64,000 bases of DNA from Marinomonas algicola (GCF_014805825.1 NZ_CP061941.1:1488001-1552000); one strand, 5' to 3'; positions 9,237 to 17,986 are shown, counted from the stretch's first letter. Program-made: numbers and translations. The notes: generated by a model from the sequence alone, not told the origin.

Positions 9237-9779
9237 ATGCGGCCAAGTAATACTGACTTTTTAAGTGACTCAGAAAAAGGCGCGTATCCTGCGCCTTTTT
9301 ATCGTGTGGCTGAATTGGAAGATGCTCCAGACATTCAAGCTATTTATAATGACGCAATTTTAACAAGACGATCTTGCGGCCATACAGCTGAAATTTCCCT
9401 TGTAACCGTCATTGACTGGTTAGAGTCATCTCATGAAAAAAGGCCCATTTGGATTATAGAGAATCACAAAAGCATCATTGGCTGGTTTGCGGTGGAAGAC
9501 TTTTATGGCTTACCCGCTTTCAGCTGTGCTGCCGAAGTCAGTGTGTATATTTCACCACTATTTCAGCGTAAAGGGATGGCCACGAAAGTTTTGCACTTTA
9601 TTGAGGTTTTTTTAGGGTGTGTTGATGTAACGCATTTAGTGGCTTGTATCTACGGGCACAACTCTGAAAGCCTTAATTTGTTTAACAAACACGGTTACGT
9701 TCAATGGGGGTGTTTGCCTCAAATTGCTTTAATTGACTCACGGAAATATGACTTGCTTATTTTGGGTAAACGAATTTAA
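9237..9779 (+). CDS. GNAT N-acetyltransferase, phosphinothricin-acetyltransferase-like
   Basis: Predicted acetyl-CoA-dependent N-acetyltransferase with unknown substrate. The 180-residue protein follows the Pat/YncA-type layout: YRVAELEDAPDIQAIYNDAI at the N-terminus, then SVYISPLFQRKGMATKVL, the acetyl-CoA pyrophosphate loop (motif A, here QRKGMA), then SLNLFNKHGYVQWGCLPQI in motif B. It begins 2 bp after the DUF2333 stop codon, so translation is probably coupled. A hairpin between it and the convergent dGTPase gene may terminate transcription. Confidence 0.8.
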   Translation: MRPSNTDFLSDSEKGAYPAPFYRVAELEDAPDIQAIYNDAILTRRSCGHTAEISLVTVIDWLESSHEKRPIWIIENHKSIIGWFAVEDFYGLPAFSCAAEVSVYISPLFQRKGMATKVLHFIEVFLGCVDVTHLVACIYGHNSESLNLFNKHGYVQWGCLPQIALIDSRKYDLLILGKRI

Positions 9780-9791
9780 TTTTCAGGGTGT

Positions 9792-9842
9792 AAAAAACCA
9801 AAACGCCTTATAGTGCTCTTAATCAGTCTGGCTATATAAGGC
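9792..9842 (-). terminator. Possible terminator of the dGTPase gene
   Basis: An 8-bp inverted repeat (GCCTTATA at 9805-9812, TATAAGGC at 9835-9842) has a 22-nt loop. On the minus strand it is followed by a T-rich run (TTTTGGTTTTTT). The long loop makes this uncertain. Confidence 0.4.
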
Positions 9843-9853
9843 TTGAGACTGAA

Positions 9854-11194
9854 TTACATGGGTTCAAAAACAGAGCCTAAACTTGGAACGAAAAGTTTGT
9901 TATACAGTCTGCTTGCATAATCATCCGTCATGGAAGCCATATAGTCACAAATAATTCTATGGCTATTGAGCCCTTGTGACTCGCTTGCTTGCCACTCCTT
10001 CGCAATTTCTCTCGGTAAAAGTCTTATGGGGTCTGAGCTCAATGCATCAAATATTTCCATGATCATTTGTTGCCCTTTATAGACAAGCATTTGAACTTCT
10101 GGTTTTAAGATAATATGCTGCATTTCAAATTCTTTAAGGGCATTAAGGGCGGTTTTTTGCGCCTGTGGAAGTGTAACTTGAAAGCGTAATAATGGGTGTT
10201 TGAAGTTATGGTTTTCCTCTATTTGGCAAGAGGTGATAAACCAGCTAACCAGCTGACCAATGGCGTCTTTGCGTAAATGACTTTGCTTACTGAATAAGTT
10301 GTCTTTTAATGTTATTAATTGTGTCTCTAAAAAATCCGAATCTAATTGGCTTAAAACGGGATTTAGGTGTTCCTCCCATAAGCTTTTAGTCACCATGCCC
10401 AACACGATGGCGTCTTCTAAATCATGAACGCCGTAGGCAATATCATCTGCTAAGTCCATTATGCTGGTATCAAGGCTCGAATGAGAGGAATACAAATGTT
10501 GTTTATTGGTCTTCTGAGTGATTTTTTGCAATTCATTTCTGTCGTCTTTTGTAAAAGGTGACAATATCCATTCGAGTAATTGGCTTTCTTCTTCGTAAAC
10601 GCATTTTGGTGGTGTCCAATTCGAGGCCTTAATTTGTCTGAAGTTTGCTGGTTTATTTGGGTATTTACCGACCACTGAATTATGCAATACGGGGTATTTT
10701 AGTACGCCTAATAAGGACCGTCGAGTAATGTCCATACCATAGGTTGGGGAGTACGACCCTCGTTTTCCTAAAATTCTAAGGGACTGCCCGTTTCCTTCAA
10801 ATCCACCGTGTTCAGCCATCATGAAATTAAGAGCGACTTCACCACCATGGCCAAATGGAGGATGACCAATGTCATGACTTAAGCAAATGGTTTCCATCAA
10901 CGCTTCATCTGCTAGCCATTCTTGTAGTTCGGAATGCTCTGCAAAAGCGTATTTAAGCTGATGAACTATACCGCTGCCAATTTGAGATACTTCTAATGAA
11001 TGGGTTAATCGAGTTCGGCTGTAATCATTTTGTCTAATTGCAAGGATTTGAGTTTTTGATTGTAAACGACGAAAGGCCGCACTGTGAATAATTCTTGCGC
11101 GATCTCTTTGATAGGGGGTTCGATGATCGTTTATTCTTGATTGAGCTACGCCAGATTGACGTTCTTGCCATGGTAGGTGAAGTGCGCTGGTCAT
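9854..11194 (-). CDS. dgt: dGTPase-family deoxynucleotide triphosphohydrolase
   Basis: HD-domain enzyme that cleaves dGTP (or other dNTPs) to the nucleoside and triphosphate, tuning dNTP pools. The protein has 446 residues. RTRLTHSLEVSQIG supplies the first His, CLSHDIGHPPFGHGGE the HD pair, and MDLADDIAYGVHDLEDA the final Asp of the H...HD...D metal site. CGGAG 8 nt before the ATG supports the start. It could be the dGTPase-like subgroup acting on several dNTPs rather than a strict Dgt. A possible terminator lies at its 3' end. Confidence 0.9.
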   Translation of the reverse strand: MTSALHLPWQERQSGVAQSRINDHRTPYQRDRARIIHSAAFRRLQSKTQILAIRQNDYSRTRLTHSLEVSQIGSGIVHQLKYAFAEHSELQEWLADEALMETICLSHDIGHPPFGHGGEVALNFMMAEHGGFEGNGQSLRILGKRGSYSPTYGMDITRRSLLGVLKYPVLHNSVVGKYPNKPANFRQIKASNWTPPKCVYEEESQLLEWILSPFTKDDRNELQKITQKTNKQHLYSSHSSLDTSIMDLADDIAYGVHDLEDAIVLGMVTKSLWEEHLNPVLSQLDSDFLETQLITLKDNLFSKQSHLRKDAIGQLVSWFITSCQIEENHNFKHPLLRFQVTLPQAQKTALNALKEFEMQHIILKPEVQMLVYKGQQMIMEIFDALSSDPIRLLPREIAKEWQASESQGLNSHRIICDYMASMTDDYASRLYNKLFVPSLGSVFEPM

Positions 11195-11319
11195 CGTAAT
11201 GCTCCGATCGATGTTTAATAAATAGCTTTATTAATAGCATCTTTCATTAAAAATGGATGTAGGTCAATGTTTGGTCTGGAAGGATTAGGCATAATATTCT
11301 TATCATATAAGGAAAACTT

Positions 11320-11610
11320 ATGCTAAATAACCAACATTTAATGACGTTTAAAACGTTAGTTGAATTTAAAAGCTTTACGTCGGCCGCAAAAGTATTAAAT
11401 CTTACCCAGCCTGCGGTCACTCAGCATATACAAAAGCTAGAAAAAGAGCTGAATCAACAACTTGTAATTAGGCAGGGAAAAGGTGTCCTAATGACGTCAG
11501 CAGGAGAGCGACTGTATTGCTACATTAATAAAGTATTTGATGAATATCAGAACTTTAGGTGCGCTTGGGATAAGAGTAGTGATTCTGCAAAAAAAGTGGG
11601 CTCTGCCTAG
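11320..11610 (+). CDS. Solo LysR-type HTH protein, no effector domain
   Basis: 96-residue protein made almost only of the LysR N-terminal winged helix: MLNNQHLMTFKTLVEFKSFT, then SAAKVLNLTQPAVTQHIQKL (recognition helix), then the wing and start of the linker helix. The ~200-residue LysR substrate-binding domain is absent and the ORF ends KKVGSA. Its stop codon lies inside the hairpin that terminates convergent cysH. It could be a gene remnant that fell into the terminator, or a working solo DNA-binding domain that can dimerise. An AAGGAAAAC-type Shine-Dalgarno site is present, so it may be translated. It may regulate sulfur genes by position, but nothing direct shows this. Confidence 0.65.
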   Translation: MLNNQHLMTFKTLVEFKSFTSAAKVLNLTQPAVTQHIQKLEKELNQQLVIRQGKGVLMTSAGERLYCYINKVFDEYQNFRCAWDKSSDSAKKVGSA

Positions 11611-11617
11611 AGCCCAC
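11589..11617 (-). terminator. Intrinsic terminator of cysH
   Basis: A perfect 9-bp GC-rich stem (GTGGGCTCT 11596-11604, AGAGCCCAC 11609-11617) with a 4-nt loop is followed on the minus strand by seven T residues. It overlaps the last codons of the LysR-type ORF on the other strand. Confidence 0.9.
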
Positions 11618-11638
11618 CCTTTAATGACTAAAGATATA

Positions 11639-12373
11639 TTATTGCGCCTGCGTAGGAATAAGGTTACCTATGTGCAATCCGCATTCCTTGTTTTCAGTTT
11701 CTTCCCACCACCACCTGCCTTCACGTTCATGTTGATTAGGTAAAATAGCCCGCGTGCAGGGCTCGCAGCCAATACTGGTAAACCCTTTTAAGTGAAGAGG
11801 GTTGTAAGGCACATCAAACATCTTGATGTAATTCCAAACATCTTCAGAACTCCAATTTGCTAAAGGGTTAAACTTGTATAATGGACTGTCGTCTAAGCTG
11901 AAGCTGGTATCCAATTCTGCGATTTCTAATTGATTACGTGTACCATGACTTTGATCTTTTCTTTGGCCTGTTATCCAAGCATCTAAGGTATGTAACTTTT
12001 TCCTTAATGGCGCGACTTTACGAATGGCGCAGCACTCTTTGTGGCCATCTTCATAAAAACTAAATAAGCCTTTTTTTTGTGTGAATGCTTCTAAAGAGGC
12101 GTTGTCAGGCGATAAAATGGCAATGGGGATATTGTAGTGCTTACGAACAGTTTCAATAAATTGGTAGGTTTCAGGATGTAAGCGTCCCGTATCTAAAGAA
12201 AAAACGTGGATGTTTTTTTTTGCTTTTACCGCCATATCTATCAAGACAACGTCTTCAGCACCACTAAAAGAAATTGCAATATTGTCAAAAGTCGATATGG
12301 CTCCTTTTATGATTTTTTTTGCGGCGGTCGGGTCATGCGACTGGATAAAGTTATCTACATCAAATTGAGTCAT
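11639..12373 (-). CDS. cysH: Assimilatory adenylylsulfate reductase (CysH family)
   Basis: Reduces activated sulfate to sulfite with thioredoxin in cysteine biosynthesis. The ATG at 12373 (MTQFDVDNFI) is preferred over a TTG four codons earlier because GGAA lies 7 nt before it. The PP-loop-type nucleotide site appears in ISFSGAEDVVLI. A CC pair (KECCAIRKVAPL) and a CxxC pair (GCEPCTRA) are the four cysteines that bind a [4Fe-4S] cluster in APS reductases and are absent from PAPS-specific enzymes. ECGLH near the C-terminus holds the catalytic Cys. APS is therefore the likely substrate. It is monocistronic with a strong terminator. Confidence 0.93.
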   Translation of the reverse strand: MTQFDVDNFIQSHDPTAAKKIIKGAISTFDNIAISFSGAEDVVLIDMAVKAKKNIHVFSLDTGRLHPETYQFIETVRKHYNIPIAILSPDNASLEAFTQKKGLFSFYEDGHKECCAIRKVAPLRKKLHTLDAWITGQRKDQSHGTRNQLEIAELDTSFSLDDSPLYKFNPLANWSSEDVWNYIKMFDVPYNPLHLKGFTSIGCEPCTRAILPNQHEREGRWWWEETENKECGLHIGNLIPTQAQ

Positions 12374-12503
12374 AAAGAATTCCAAATTAATCGTTTATAG
12401 TGCGACTCTATCAAGTTGTTTAAAAGAGAGGAAATAAGAAAGCGCACTAACCTTATAATTGAAGTCAAAAAAATTATAATTGGAGACTAGGTTATTCCTT
12501 TAT

Positions 12504-13154
12504 TTAGAGAGCAGAATGCGAATCTAATGCTTTATAGAGTTCGTAAAGAATGCCAGCTGTCAGTCCCCATATGGTAATATCTTGATACTTAATTTCAAAG
12601 TAGCCGGTATGGAGATCGGATAAGTTTCGTCGAGTAAAGGTATAATTTGTGGGTGTTAAGACATAATCCAATGGAACCCAATGTGTTGATTCTACTTCAT
12701 CGAGAGATAAGGTCATGTCTTGTAAGGAGATAACTTCAGCGATGATGGGTTTGACACAGAAGCCTGAGATGGTGAGATAATCACCAAGCTCACCGATTAA
12801 TTGAAAGCAATCCGGAGGTAACCCGACTTCTTCATGGGTTTCTCTTAAGGCCGTTTGAATAAGATCAGAGTCGTCATCGTCATATTGACCGCCTGGAAAA
12901 GAAATTTGACCTGGATGGTTGCGCAAGTGTTTTGCGCGTTGAGTTAGCAATATATGAAGTCTATCGAAATTATCTTTCCAGATAGGGATGAGTACAGCGG
13001 CTGTTTTAAAATTTTGGATTCTTTTTTGCTCAGTTAGAACCGCATCCGGATTGCGCATAATTTGTCCGGACTCGTATTGATCTAAAGCGGATCGAATCTG
13101 TCCAATATCTGGTGATAACGGTGGAGAGTTTAAAAACTGCTTAAAATCACTCAT
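12504..13154 (-). CDS. nudL: Nudix hydrolase, CoA-pyrophosphatase type
   Basis: Predicted to cleave coenzyme A or its derivatives into phosphopantetheine and 3',5'-ADP. The 216-residue protein has the UPF0035 signature of CoA pyrophosphatases (LLTQRAKHLRNHPGQISFPG) immediately before the Nudix box GGQYDDDDSD...ALRETHEEVGL. In the box an acidic Asp run takes the place of the first conserved Glu, as in related YeaB proteins; REXXEE is intact. It starts 4 bp after the pabB stop on the same strand, so the pair is probably co-transcribed. The symbol follows the E. coli homologue. Confidence 0.87.
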   Translation of the reverse strand: MSDFKQFLNSPPLSPDIGQIRSALDQYESGQIMRNPDAVLTEQKRIQNFKTAAVLIPIWKDNFDRLHILLTQRAKHLRNHPGQISFPGGQYDDDDSDLIQTALRETHEEVGLPPDCFQLIGELGDYLTISGFCVKPIIAEVISLQDMTLSLDEVESTHWVPLDYVLTPTNYTFTRRNLSDLHTGYFEIKYQDITIWGLTAGILYELYKALDSHSAL

Positions 13155-13158
13155 ATTT

Positions 13159-14565
13159 TCATTTACTTCTATGAAAGTTAACTTCTAAAGTATGGGTTAA
13201 TTTTCCGACTTTTGTGAAGGTTTCTTGATATTCTTCGTCACATATTGAGTCTAATACAAGACCTCCTCCAGCCCAACAGTGAATATTATCCTTGTCAACA
13301 ATCAAGGTACGGATAGTGATACTTGAATCCATTTGGCCATTACAACTGAAATACGCGATTGAGCCACAATACGCAGAACGAGTATGAGGTTCCAGTTCAT
13401 CTATAATTTCCATTGAGCGTATTTTAGGTGCCCCCGTTATTGAGCCACCTGGGAAACCATTTTTGAAGACCGTAAAGTGTTCCCAAGTATTGGCGATTTC
13501 ACCCGTAATAGTTGAAACTAAATGGTGCACATTTGCGTAGCTTTCAAGGAAAAATAGTTTGGGTACTTTGATGCTTCCTGTAATACAGCTCCGTCCCATA
13601 TCGTTTCTAAGTAAATCAACTATCATTAAATTTTCTGCGCGGTCTTTTTCTGACTCAAGCAGTTCTTGTGCCAGCTTTTCATCTTCTTCTAAAGTATGGC
13701 CTCTTGGGCGTGTCCCTTTAATCGGCTTGGATTCAATTTGACTGTCATTGCATAAAACAAACCGTTCCGGGGAATGGCTTAATATGGCTTGATTGTTATC
13801 TAAATTAACATAGGCGGAAAAAGGGGTGGGGCAGGCTTCTCGTAACGTACGGTAGGCTTCAAAGCTGTCTCCCTGACATTTCGCACTAAAGCGTTGCGCG
13901 AGGTTTACTTGATAACAATCGCCTGCACGGATGTAGTGCTTTACTCTATTGAACTTTTCTTGATACATGTCTGCTGTCATATTCGACGAGAAGGCAGTAT
14001 GTAATTCAAATGAATCAATAGTACGCGGGGGCTCACTTGAAATTCGATCTAATACAGATTGTTCAAGAGACTCGTCACACCAAGGCGTTAATACCAGTAG
14101 CGTTTCTTGGCTCTCGTGAAGGCTGATAATTGCCCATCCATATAAACCAGCTAGTATCTTTGGAATGGATACATCTTGGATAGTATTATGAGGAAGGGTT
14201 TCTAAATAACGCCCGCTATCATAGGAAAAATAGCCTAAAACTCCGCCTGTAAAAGGAAGGTCTTTAGAGGCTTTTTGAGCCCAAGGTTCCTTGCAAATTG
14301 TATGGATTAAGGTTTCTAGGGTATCAAATGGGGTGCCAATTGGTTCAATGTTGTATAAAGGCGCATTTCGCCAAACCAAAGAATGATCTGATTCTTGAGC
14401 TTCAAGTATGGCCAACGGGTCAGCAACCAAAATATCAAACCGAGTGTCAGAGAAACTCTTGTGATTACTGTCAAGTAATATGGCTAGAGGAAGGTCCCTG
14501 AAGGATTCGAAAAGGGTGAGTAATTCTTCTTGGTAAGGAAGATTTATCAGTCTAATGTCTGTCAT
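13159..14565 (-). CDS. pabB: Aminodeoxychorismate synthase component I
   Basis: Converts chorismate and ammonia to 4-amino-4-deoxychorismate for folate synthesis, together with the PabA amidotransferase (not in the window). The 468-residue protein has the chorismate-binding core: ESKPIKGTRPRG, SEKDRAENLMIVDLLRNDMG, and FPGGSITGAPKIRSMEIIDE near 370-390. The PIKGT motif is that of PabB, whose lysine attacks chorismate. TrpE is less likely because no TrpE-like N-terminal tryptophan-binding signature was recognised and the neighbour is the usual Nudix gene. Confidence 0.93.
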   Translation of the reverse strand: MTDIRLINLPYQEELLTLFESFRDLPLAILLDSNHKSFSDTRFDILVADPLAILEAQESDHSLVWRNAPLYNIEPIGTPFDTLETLIHTICKEPWAQKASKDLPFTGGVLGYFSYDSGRYLETLPHNTIQDVSIPKILAGLYGWAIISLHESQETLLVLTPWCDESLEQSVLDRISSEPPRTIDSFELHTAFSSNMTADMYQEKFNRVKHYIRAGDCYQVNLAQRFSAKCQGDSFEAYRTLREACPTPFSAYVNLDNNQAILSHSPERFVLCNDSQIESKPIKGTRPRGHTLEEDEKLAQELLESEKDRAENLMIVDLLRNDMGRSCITGSIKVPKLFFLESYANVHHLVSTITGEIANTWEHFTVFKNGFPGGSITGAPKIRSMEIIDELEPHTRSAYCGSIAYFSCNGQMDSSITIRTLIVDKDNIHCWAGGGLVLDSICDEEYQETFTKVGKLTHTLEVNFHRSK

Positions 14566-14634
14566 AATAAACCTAGGGAATATAAAGCTCGGTATTGTAT
14601 CCGCATAATTGGTGTTCTTATAGGTATATTACAA

Positions 14635-15507
14635 GTGACAGAAGTTTTTTTTATTAAATCGTCCTCTACCCATTTGGCTTATCGTCATTATCGTAACGAT
14701 CGAGCCCCAAAAGGCTCGTGTTTACTTTTATTGCATGGAGCCGGCGTGGGCGGGGAGCTTACTTGGGAGAGCATGATTCCATATTTAACTCGTTGGGAAA
14801 CAATTTTAGTTCCTGATTTAAAGGGGATGGGTAAAAGTCATGCGCTCTCGGGTGAAGAGGAGCCCTTTACTGCAAAGTCTCTTGCAGAAGATATGTCTCA
14901 TTTATTGGACTATCTTGAGTGGCAACAATTTGATGTTGTTGGTTACTCCTTAGGCGGTTTGGTGACGTTATTATTAAACCAACTAAACATTGAAAAAGGC
15001 TTGCCATTGATTAAGAAAATGGCCTTGTTAGAACCCGCAACATTGGACCGAGAAAACTTACTTGAGTTACAAGGGTTACGCAATAAGTATCGAGCGGCTT
15101 CTAGAACCATTCGAGAAACCGGTGATGTTGAGCTTGGCATTGCCCACTTTATGGATGGCGTTTCTCCCAATAGAAGAAAACATCCTGTGGCAGAGAAAAC
15201 CACCAAAACTCGGCTTGCTCATAGGCCATTTGGTTTTGCCTTTGCTTTAGATAGTGTCACAGATTTAGTCGATGATTTTGTTTCTAAGCCGCATTTAAGG
15301 CAAGTGATGTTAGAATCAACGCAAGAAGTGTTACTTTTTTCAGGAGGCATAAGTCATAAGTCATTAATTCTTCATTATGACTTATTAGAGCAGCAACTAA
15401 ACGGTTGGCGACATGTTATTATTGCTGGTGCTGATCATTCTTTGCCGTTTCAGAAGCCAAGGCAGGTTGGACAAATCCTTAATGAGTGGTTTGTTAATGG
15501 TAATTGA
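14635..15507 (+). CDS. Alpha/beta-hydrolase fold protein
   Basis: Esterase/lipase-like hydrolase with unknown substrate. The reading frame is open from 14530, but that part overlaps pabB head-on, so the in-frame GTG at 14635 (VTEVFFIKSSSTHLAYRHYR) is proposed; its Shine-Dalgarno site is weak. The oxyanion-hole region LLLLHGAGVGGELTW comes first, the nucleophile elbow VVGYSLGGLVT supplies the catalytic Ser, and GADHSLPF near the C-terminus supplies the His. The length (~290) fits single-domain hydrolases. It is divergent from pabB and followed by a 163-bp gap that carries the FliA-like promoter of the next gene. Confidence 0.82.
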   Translation: MTEVFFIKSSSTHLAYRHYRNDRAPKGSCLLLLHGAGVGGELTWESMIPYLTRWETILVPDLKGMGKSHALSGEEEPFTAKSLAEDMSHLLDYLEWQQFDVVGYSLGGLVTLLLNQLNIEKGLPLIKKMALLEPATLDRENLLELQGLRNKYRAASRTIRETGDVELGIAHFMDGVSPNRRKHPVAEKTTKTRLAHRPFGFAFALDSVTDLVDDFVSKPHLRQVMLESTQEVLLFSGGISHKSLILHYDLLEQQLNGWRHVIIAGADHSLPFQKPRQVGQILNEWFVNGN

Positions 15508-15594
15508 TATAAAGAATTATCTGCTTAGGTCGTTGTTTTTATAGCGTATTTGTTTTTTTAGAAGATAAAGGTACAAATAAATTATAAAATTGAT

Positions 15595-15621
15595 TAAAGT
15601 TTGTTCTATTTTGGTCGATAA
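15595..15621 (+). promoter_or_regulatory. FliA (sigma-28)-type promoter
   Basis: TAAAGTTT at 15595-15602, an 11-nt spacer, then GTCGATAA at 15614-15621. The enteric FliA consensus is TAAAGTTT-N11-GCCGATAA, so this matches 15 of 16 positions with exact spacing. It lies about 50 bp before the DUF5610 gene in the correct orientation. Confidence 0.75.
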
Positions 15622-15670
15622 CTGACCATGTAGTATTAATTTTATCGATCTTTCACAAAGGCGGCATGGT

Positions 15671-16999
15671 ATGTCTGACTTTTTTAAAACGGCTAGCGAT
15701 TTAACTAAAACGTATTTTCAGAATGACTTTCAAAGGACTGAAAGAGAAGTCCAGTCTCCTGTTAATCAAACTTTTCGTTCATCGGATAAATACGATCCCG
15801 CAAACCAGAGCGCTCGTGTCATGGGAGTGGTTCAAGAGCGTTTATTCTCTTATGTTGCTCGTTCTACTTCATCTGAAAGTGTTTCTTCTAATGAGAAAGC
15901 CAGTGAAGCCAGTAAAAACCAGGCGTCAAAAAATGATTTTTCTCCCGAGGCCGTAAGCCAAAGAATCATTGGTTTTGTTGGTAACTATATGGATAAGCTA
16001 CGCGATGGTGGCGCCAGTGAAGAGCGTTTAAAAACGGTTTTTGAGTCCGCCCAGTCCGCTGTGACACAAGGTATCGAAGACGCTACTGAAAAGCTGTCTA
16101 GTCTTAATTGGCTTACGAACGATGTGCAAAACAACATAGCATCAACTCAAACACAAATTGAAAAAGGTTTTGAATCTTTATCTGAGCGTTTTTTTGAACC
16201 GCAAGCGCAACTTGAAACCAGTGAGGCTTCTCGAGGTGTTGCCGTATCATCTGAGACCCAATACAGACAAACAAGCTCGACAGAAATTCAAATAGAAACA
16301 CGTGATGGGGATAAGGTGAGCCTGTCTCTGTCTGCTTTAGAAGCCTATCAAAGTCAAGTATCTGCTGCCAAAGTCGAAAATGAGAATGGTAGTGCGACGG
16401 CCTTTTCTCGTTATACAAGCAGTCAAAGTGAATTTGCCTTCGAATTTTCCCTAGATGGTGAGCTTGATGACGCCGAACTTGAGGCCATTAACTCATTAGT
16501 AAATGATCTTGCTGATGTCGCAGATACGTTTTTTAGTGGTGATATGAAGTCTGCCTTTGAGCAAGGACTGAAGCTAGGATACAATTCAGATGAACTGTCT
16601 GGCTTCGCTATGGAGCTAAATTATTCAGAATCGATTCGTCAGTCTTCTGCCGCGGCAGCTTATGGTCGTAACCAAGGAAGTGCAGCTGACGGGCTAGGCC
16701 AGTCTGTTATAAAGCCACTGGCTGAATTCAATAAGGAATTGACTGAAATTTCTGAGAAATTCTCTGCTCAGTTTGAAAATATGCAAGAGATCGCTACTCA
16801 AACACTGAATAGAATTTTTGAGATGCGCTCTGAATTAGAAGAGAAAAAACAATATATTGCTGAAATATTTGGTTTTACAAATGCTCTATTTTCAAACGCA
16901 TTGTCTAAAAATAGTGACATTAATAAAGACGCTTCCTCTACAGGGAATGCCGTTCAGGGTGTGGTAGAAAATTCTGAGGGCAGTACTTCCAAAGCCTAA
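15671..16999 (+). CDS. DUF5610 domain protein, probable flagellar-regulon member
   Basis: Function unknown. The 442-residue soluble protein has no signal peptide or membrane segment. Residues about 35-60 and 95-180 (SPEAVSQRIIGFVGNYMDKL, then ERLKTVFESAQSAVTQGIED) fit DUF5610. A second region around 240-330 (FEFSLDGELDDAELEAINSL, DTFFSGDMKSAFEQGLKLGY) is acidic and helical. The C-terminus is long, helical and rich in Glu, Ser and Ala, with coiled-coil character. AAAGGCGG 6 nt upstream supports the ATG. The sigma-28-type promoter just before it suggests expression with late flagellar genes. The N-terminus SDFFKTASDL and the Ser/Gln/Asn-rich composition could suit an exported or surface protein, but that is a guess. 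Confidence 0.78.
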   Translation: MSDFFKTASDLTKTYFQNDFQRTEREVQSPVNQTFRSSDKYDPANQSARVMGVVQERLFSYVARSTSSESVSSNEKASEASKNQASKNDFSPEAVSQRIIGFVGNYMDKLRDGGASEERLKTVFESAQSAVTQGIEDATEKLSSLNWLTNDVQNNIASTQTQIEKGFESLSERFFEPQAQLETSEASRGVAVSSETQYRQTSSTEIQIETRDGDKVSLSLSALEAYQSQVSAAKVENENGSATAFSRYTSSQSEFAFEFSLDGELDDAELEAINSLVNDLADVADTFFSGDMKSAFEQGLKLGYNSDELSGFAMELNYSESIRQSSAAAAYGRNQGSAADGLGQSVIKPLAEFNKELTEISEKFSAQFENMQEIATQTLNRIFEMRSELEEKKQYIAEIFGFTNALFSNALSKNSDINKDASSTGNAVQGVVENSEGSTSKA

Positions 17000-17090
17000 G
17001 ACTACTGGCGTAGTTTGTTGTAAGAAAACTTGCTACAACATTGTTTGATATGTATCTTTTATTTTAATCAAGAAACAAGGACGTTTCTTT

Positions 17091-17594
17091 ATGACACATG
17101 AACACGGTTTTTCACTAGTTGAAGTTCTCATTGTCCTGATGATTATTGCAATAATCAGCCGTACTTTCCCATCGTCTATTAATCTTTTTGCGTTTCAAAA
17201 AAAACAAAATGCGCTTTATAAAACGCAGCAAGACCTTGCTTTATGGCTTATAAGGGCAAGACAATTAGCCGTAAATATAAATAAAGAAGTGATCTTATGT
17301 GGTGGTGATCAATGCGATGGAAATTGGACTAAAGGGTTAGCAATACGCTCTGATAATGTCACTATTTCAACACTTTCATTTGATTTAGGTATACATGTTA
17401 GTTGGAAAGGTTTTCCAGTTCAAAAAAAATCCATTATTTTTCTTTCTGATGGATTATCAAGCTACCAAAATGGAACTTTCTATCTTTGTCATTCAGGTTT
17501 TTATTGTTATATCCGATTGAATCAAAGCGGACGGTTTTATACGTCATCTATTTTGCAAGACACCAATGATGGAGGGGGCGGCCACTTATGCTAA
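17091..17594 (+). CDS. GspH/FimT-type minor pseudopilin
   Basis: Minor pilin of a type IV pilus or type II secretion machine. A short basic leader MTHEHG is followed by FSLVEVLIVLMIIAIISRTF, a classic prepilin-peptidase site with Glu at +5 and the hydrophobic N-terminal helix. The C-terminal half has LCHSGFYCYIRLNQSGRFYT, typical of the GspH/FimT fold (RLNxxGRxR-like). At 167 residues the length fits. It is first in a run of four prepilin-like genes and overlaps the next by 7 bp. Confidence 0.87.
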   Translation: MTHEHGFSLVEVLIVLMIIAIISRTFPSSINLFAFQKKQNALYKTQQDLALWLIRARQLAVNINKEVILCGGDQCDGNWTKGLAIRSDNVTISTLSFDLGIHVSWKGFPVQKKSIIFLSDGLSSYQNGTFYLCHSGFYCYIRLNQSGRFYTSSILQDTNDGGGGHLC

Positions 17595-17932
17595 AGTATC
17601 CTATCAATACTAAGGGATGGGTATTATTGGAGGTTATGGGGTCTTGTCTTTTATTAGGCGTCGTCTTAATGGTTTTAAATAATCAAATGCAAGCGCAGTG
17701 GCTGTCGTTACAGCATGAACTTCATGTCCAGAGTGATAAACAGAAAGCCGCAGAGTTAAAGATGATGAGATCGATGCTAAAAGACAATGTGTGGTTGTTA
17801 GAAGCTGATCCTGAATGGCCATTAGTTAAAGAGAGTGGTACGGAAGAGACACACAATGTGATTGAGCGACCTAGTTGCAATCATTGTCGAGATGTCTTGT
17901 TAGAAAAGTGGTTTGAAAGCCGCTATCCCTAG
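17588..17932 (+). CDS. Minor pseudopilin, PilV/GspI position
   Basis: 114-residue prepilin-like protein. The site is MLKYPINTKG / WVLLEVMGSCLLLGVVLMVL: Gly10 before the cut, Glu at +5, then a hydrophobic helix. Tryptophan at +1 is unusual, as most prepilins have Phe or Met. The globular part is very small and ends with a CNHCRDVLLEKW segment containing a CxxC pair. Position between the FimT-like and PilW-like genes suggests the PilV/GspI role. It overlaps the upstream gene by 7 bp, so translation is probably coupled. Confidence 0.78.
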   Translation: MLKYPINTKGWVLLEVMGSCLLLGVVLMVLNNQMQAQWLSLQHELHVQSDKQKAAELKMMRSMLKDNVWLLEADPEWPLVKESGTEETHNVIERPSCNHCRDVLLEKWFESRYP

Positions 17933-17986
17933 TATTATTGATTCTATTGAAAATAGGTAACGTAAGTTTCAAGCTAAAGGAATAGC

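Noticed and set aside
16113..16418. 101-residue minus-strand ORF
   Set aside because: Shadow of the DUF5610 gene; no Shine-Dalgarno site and no recognisable fold.
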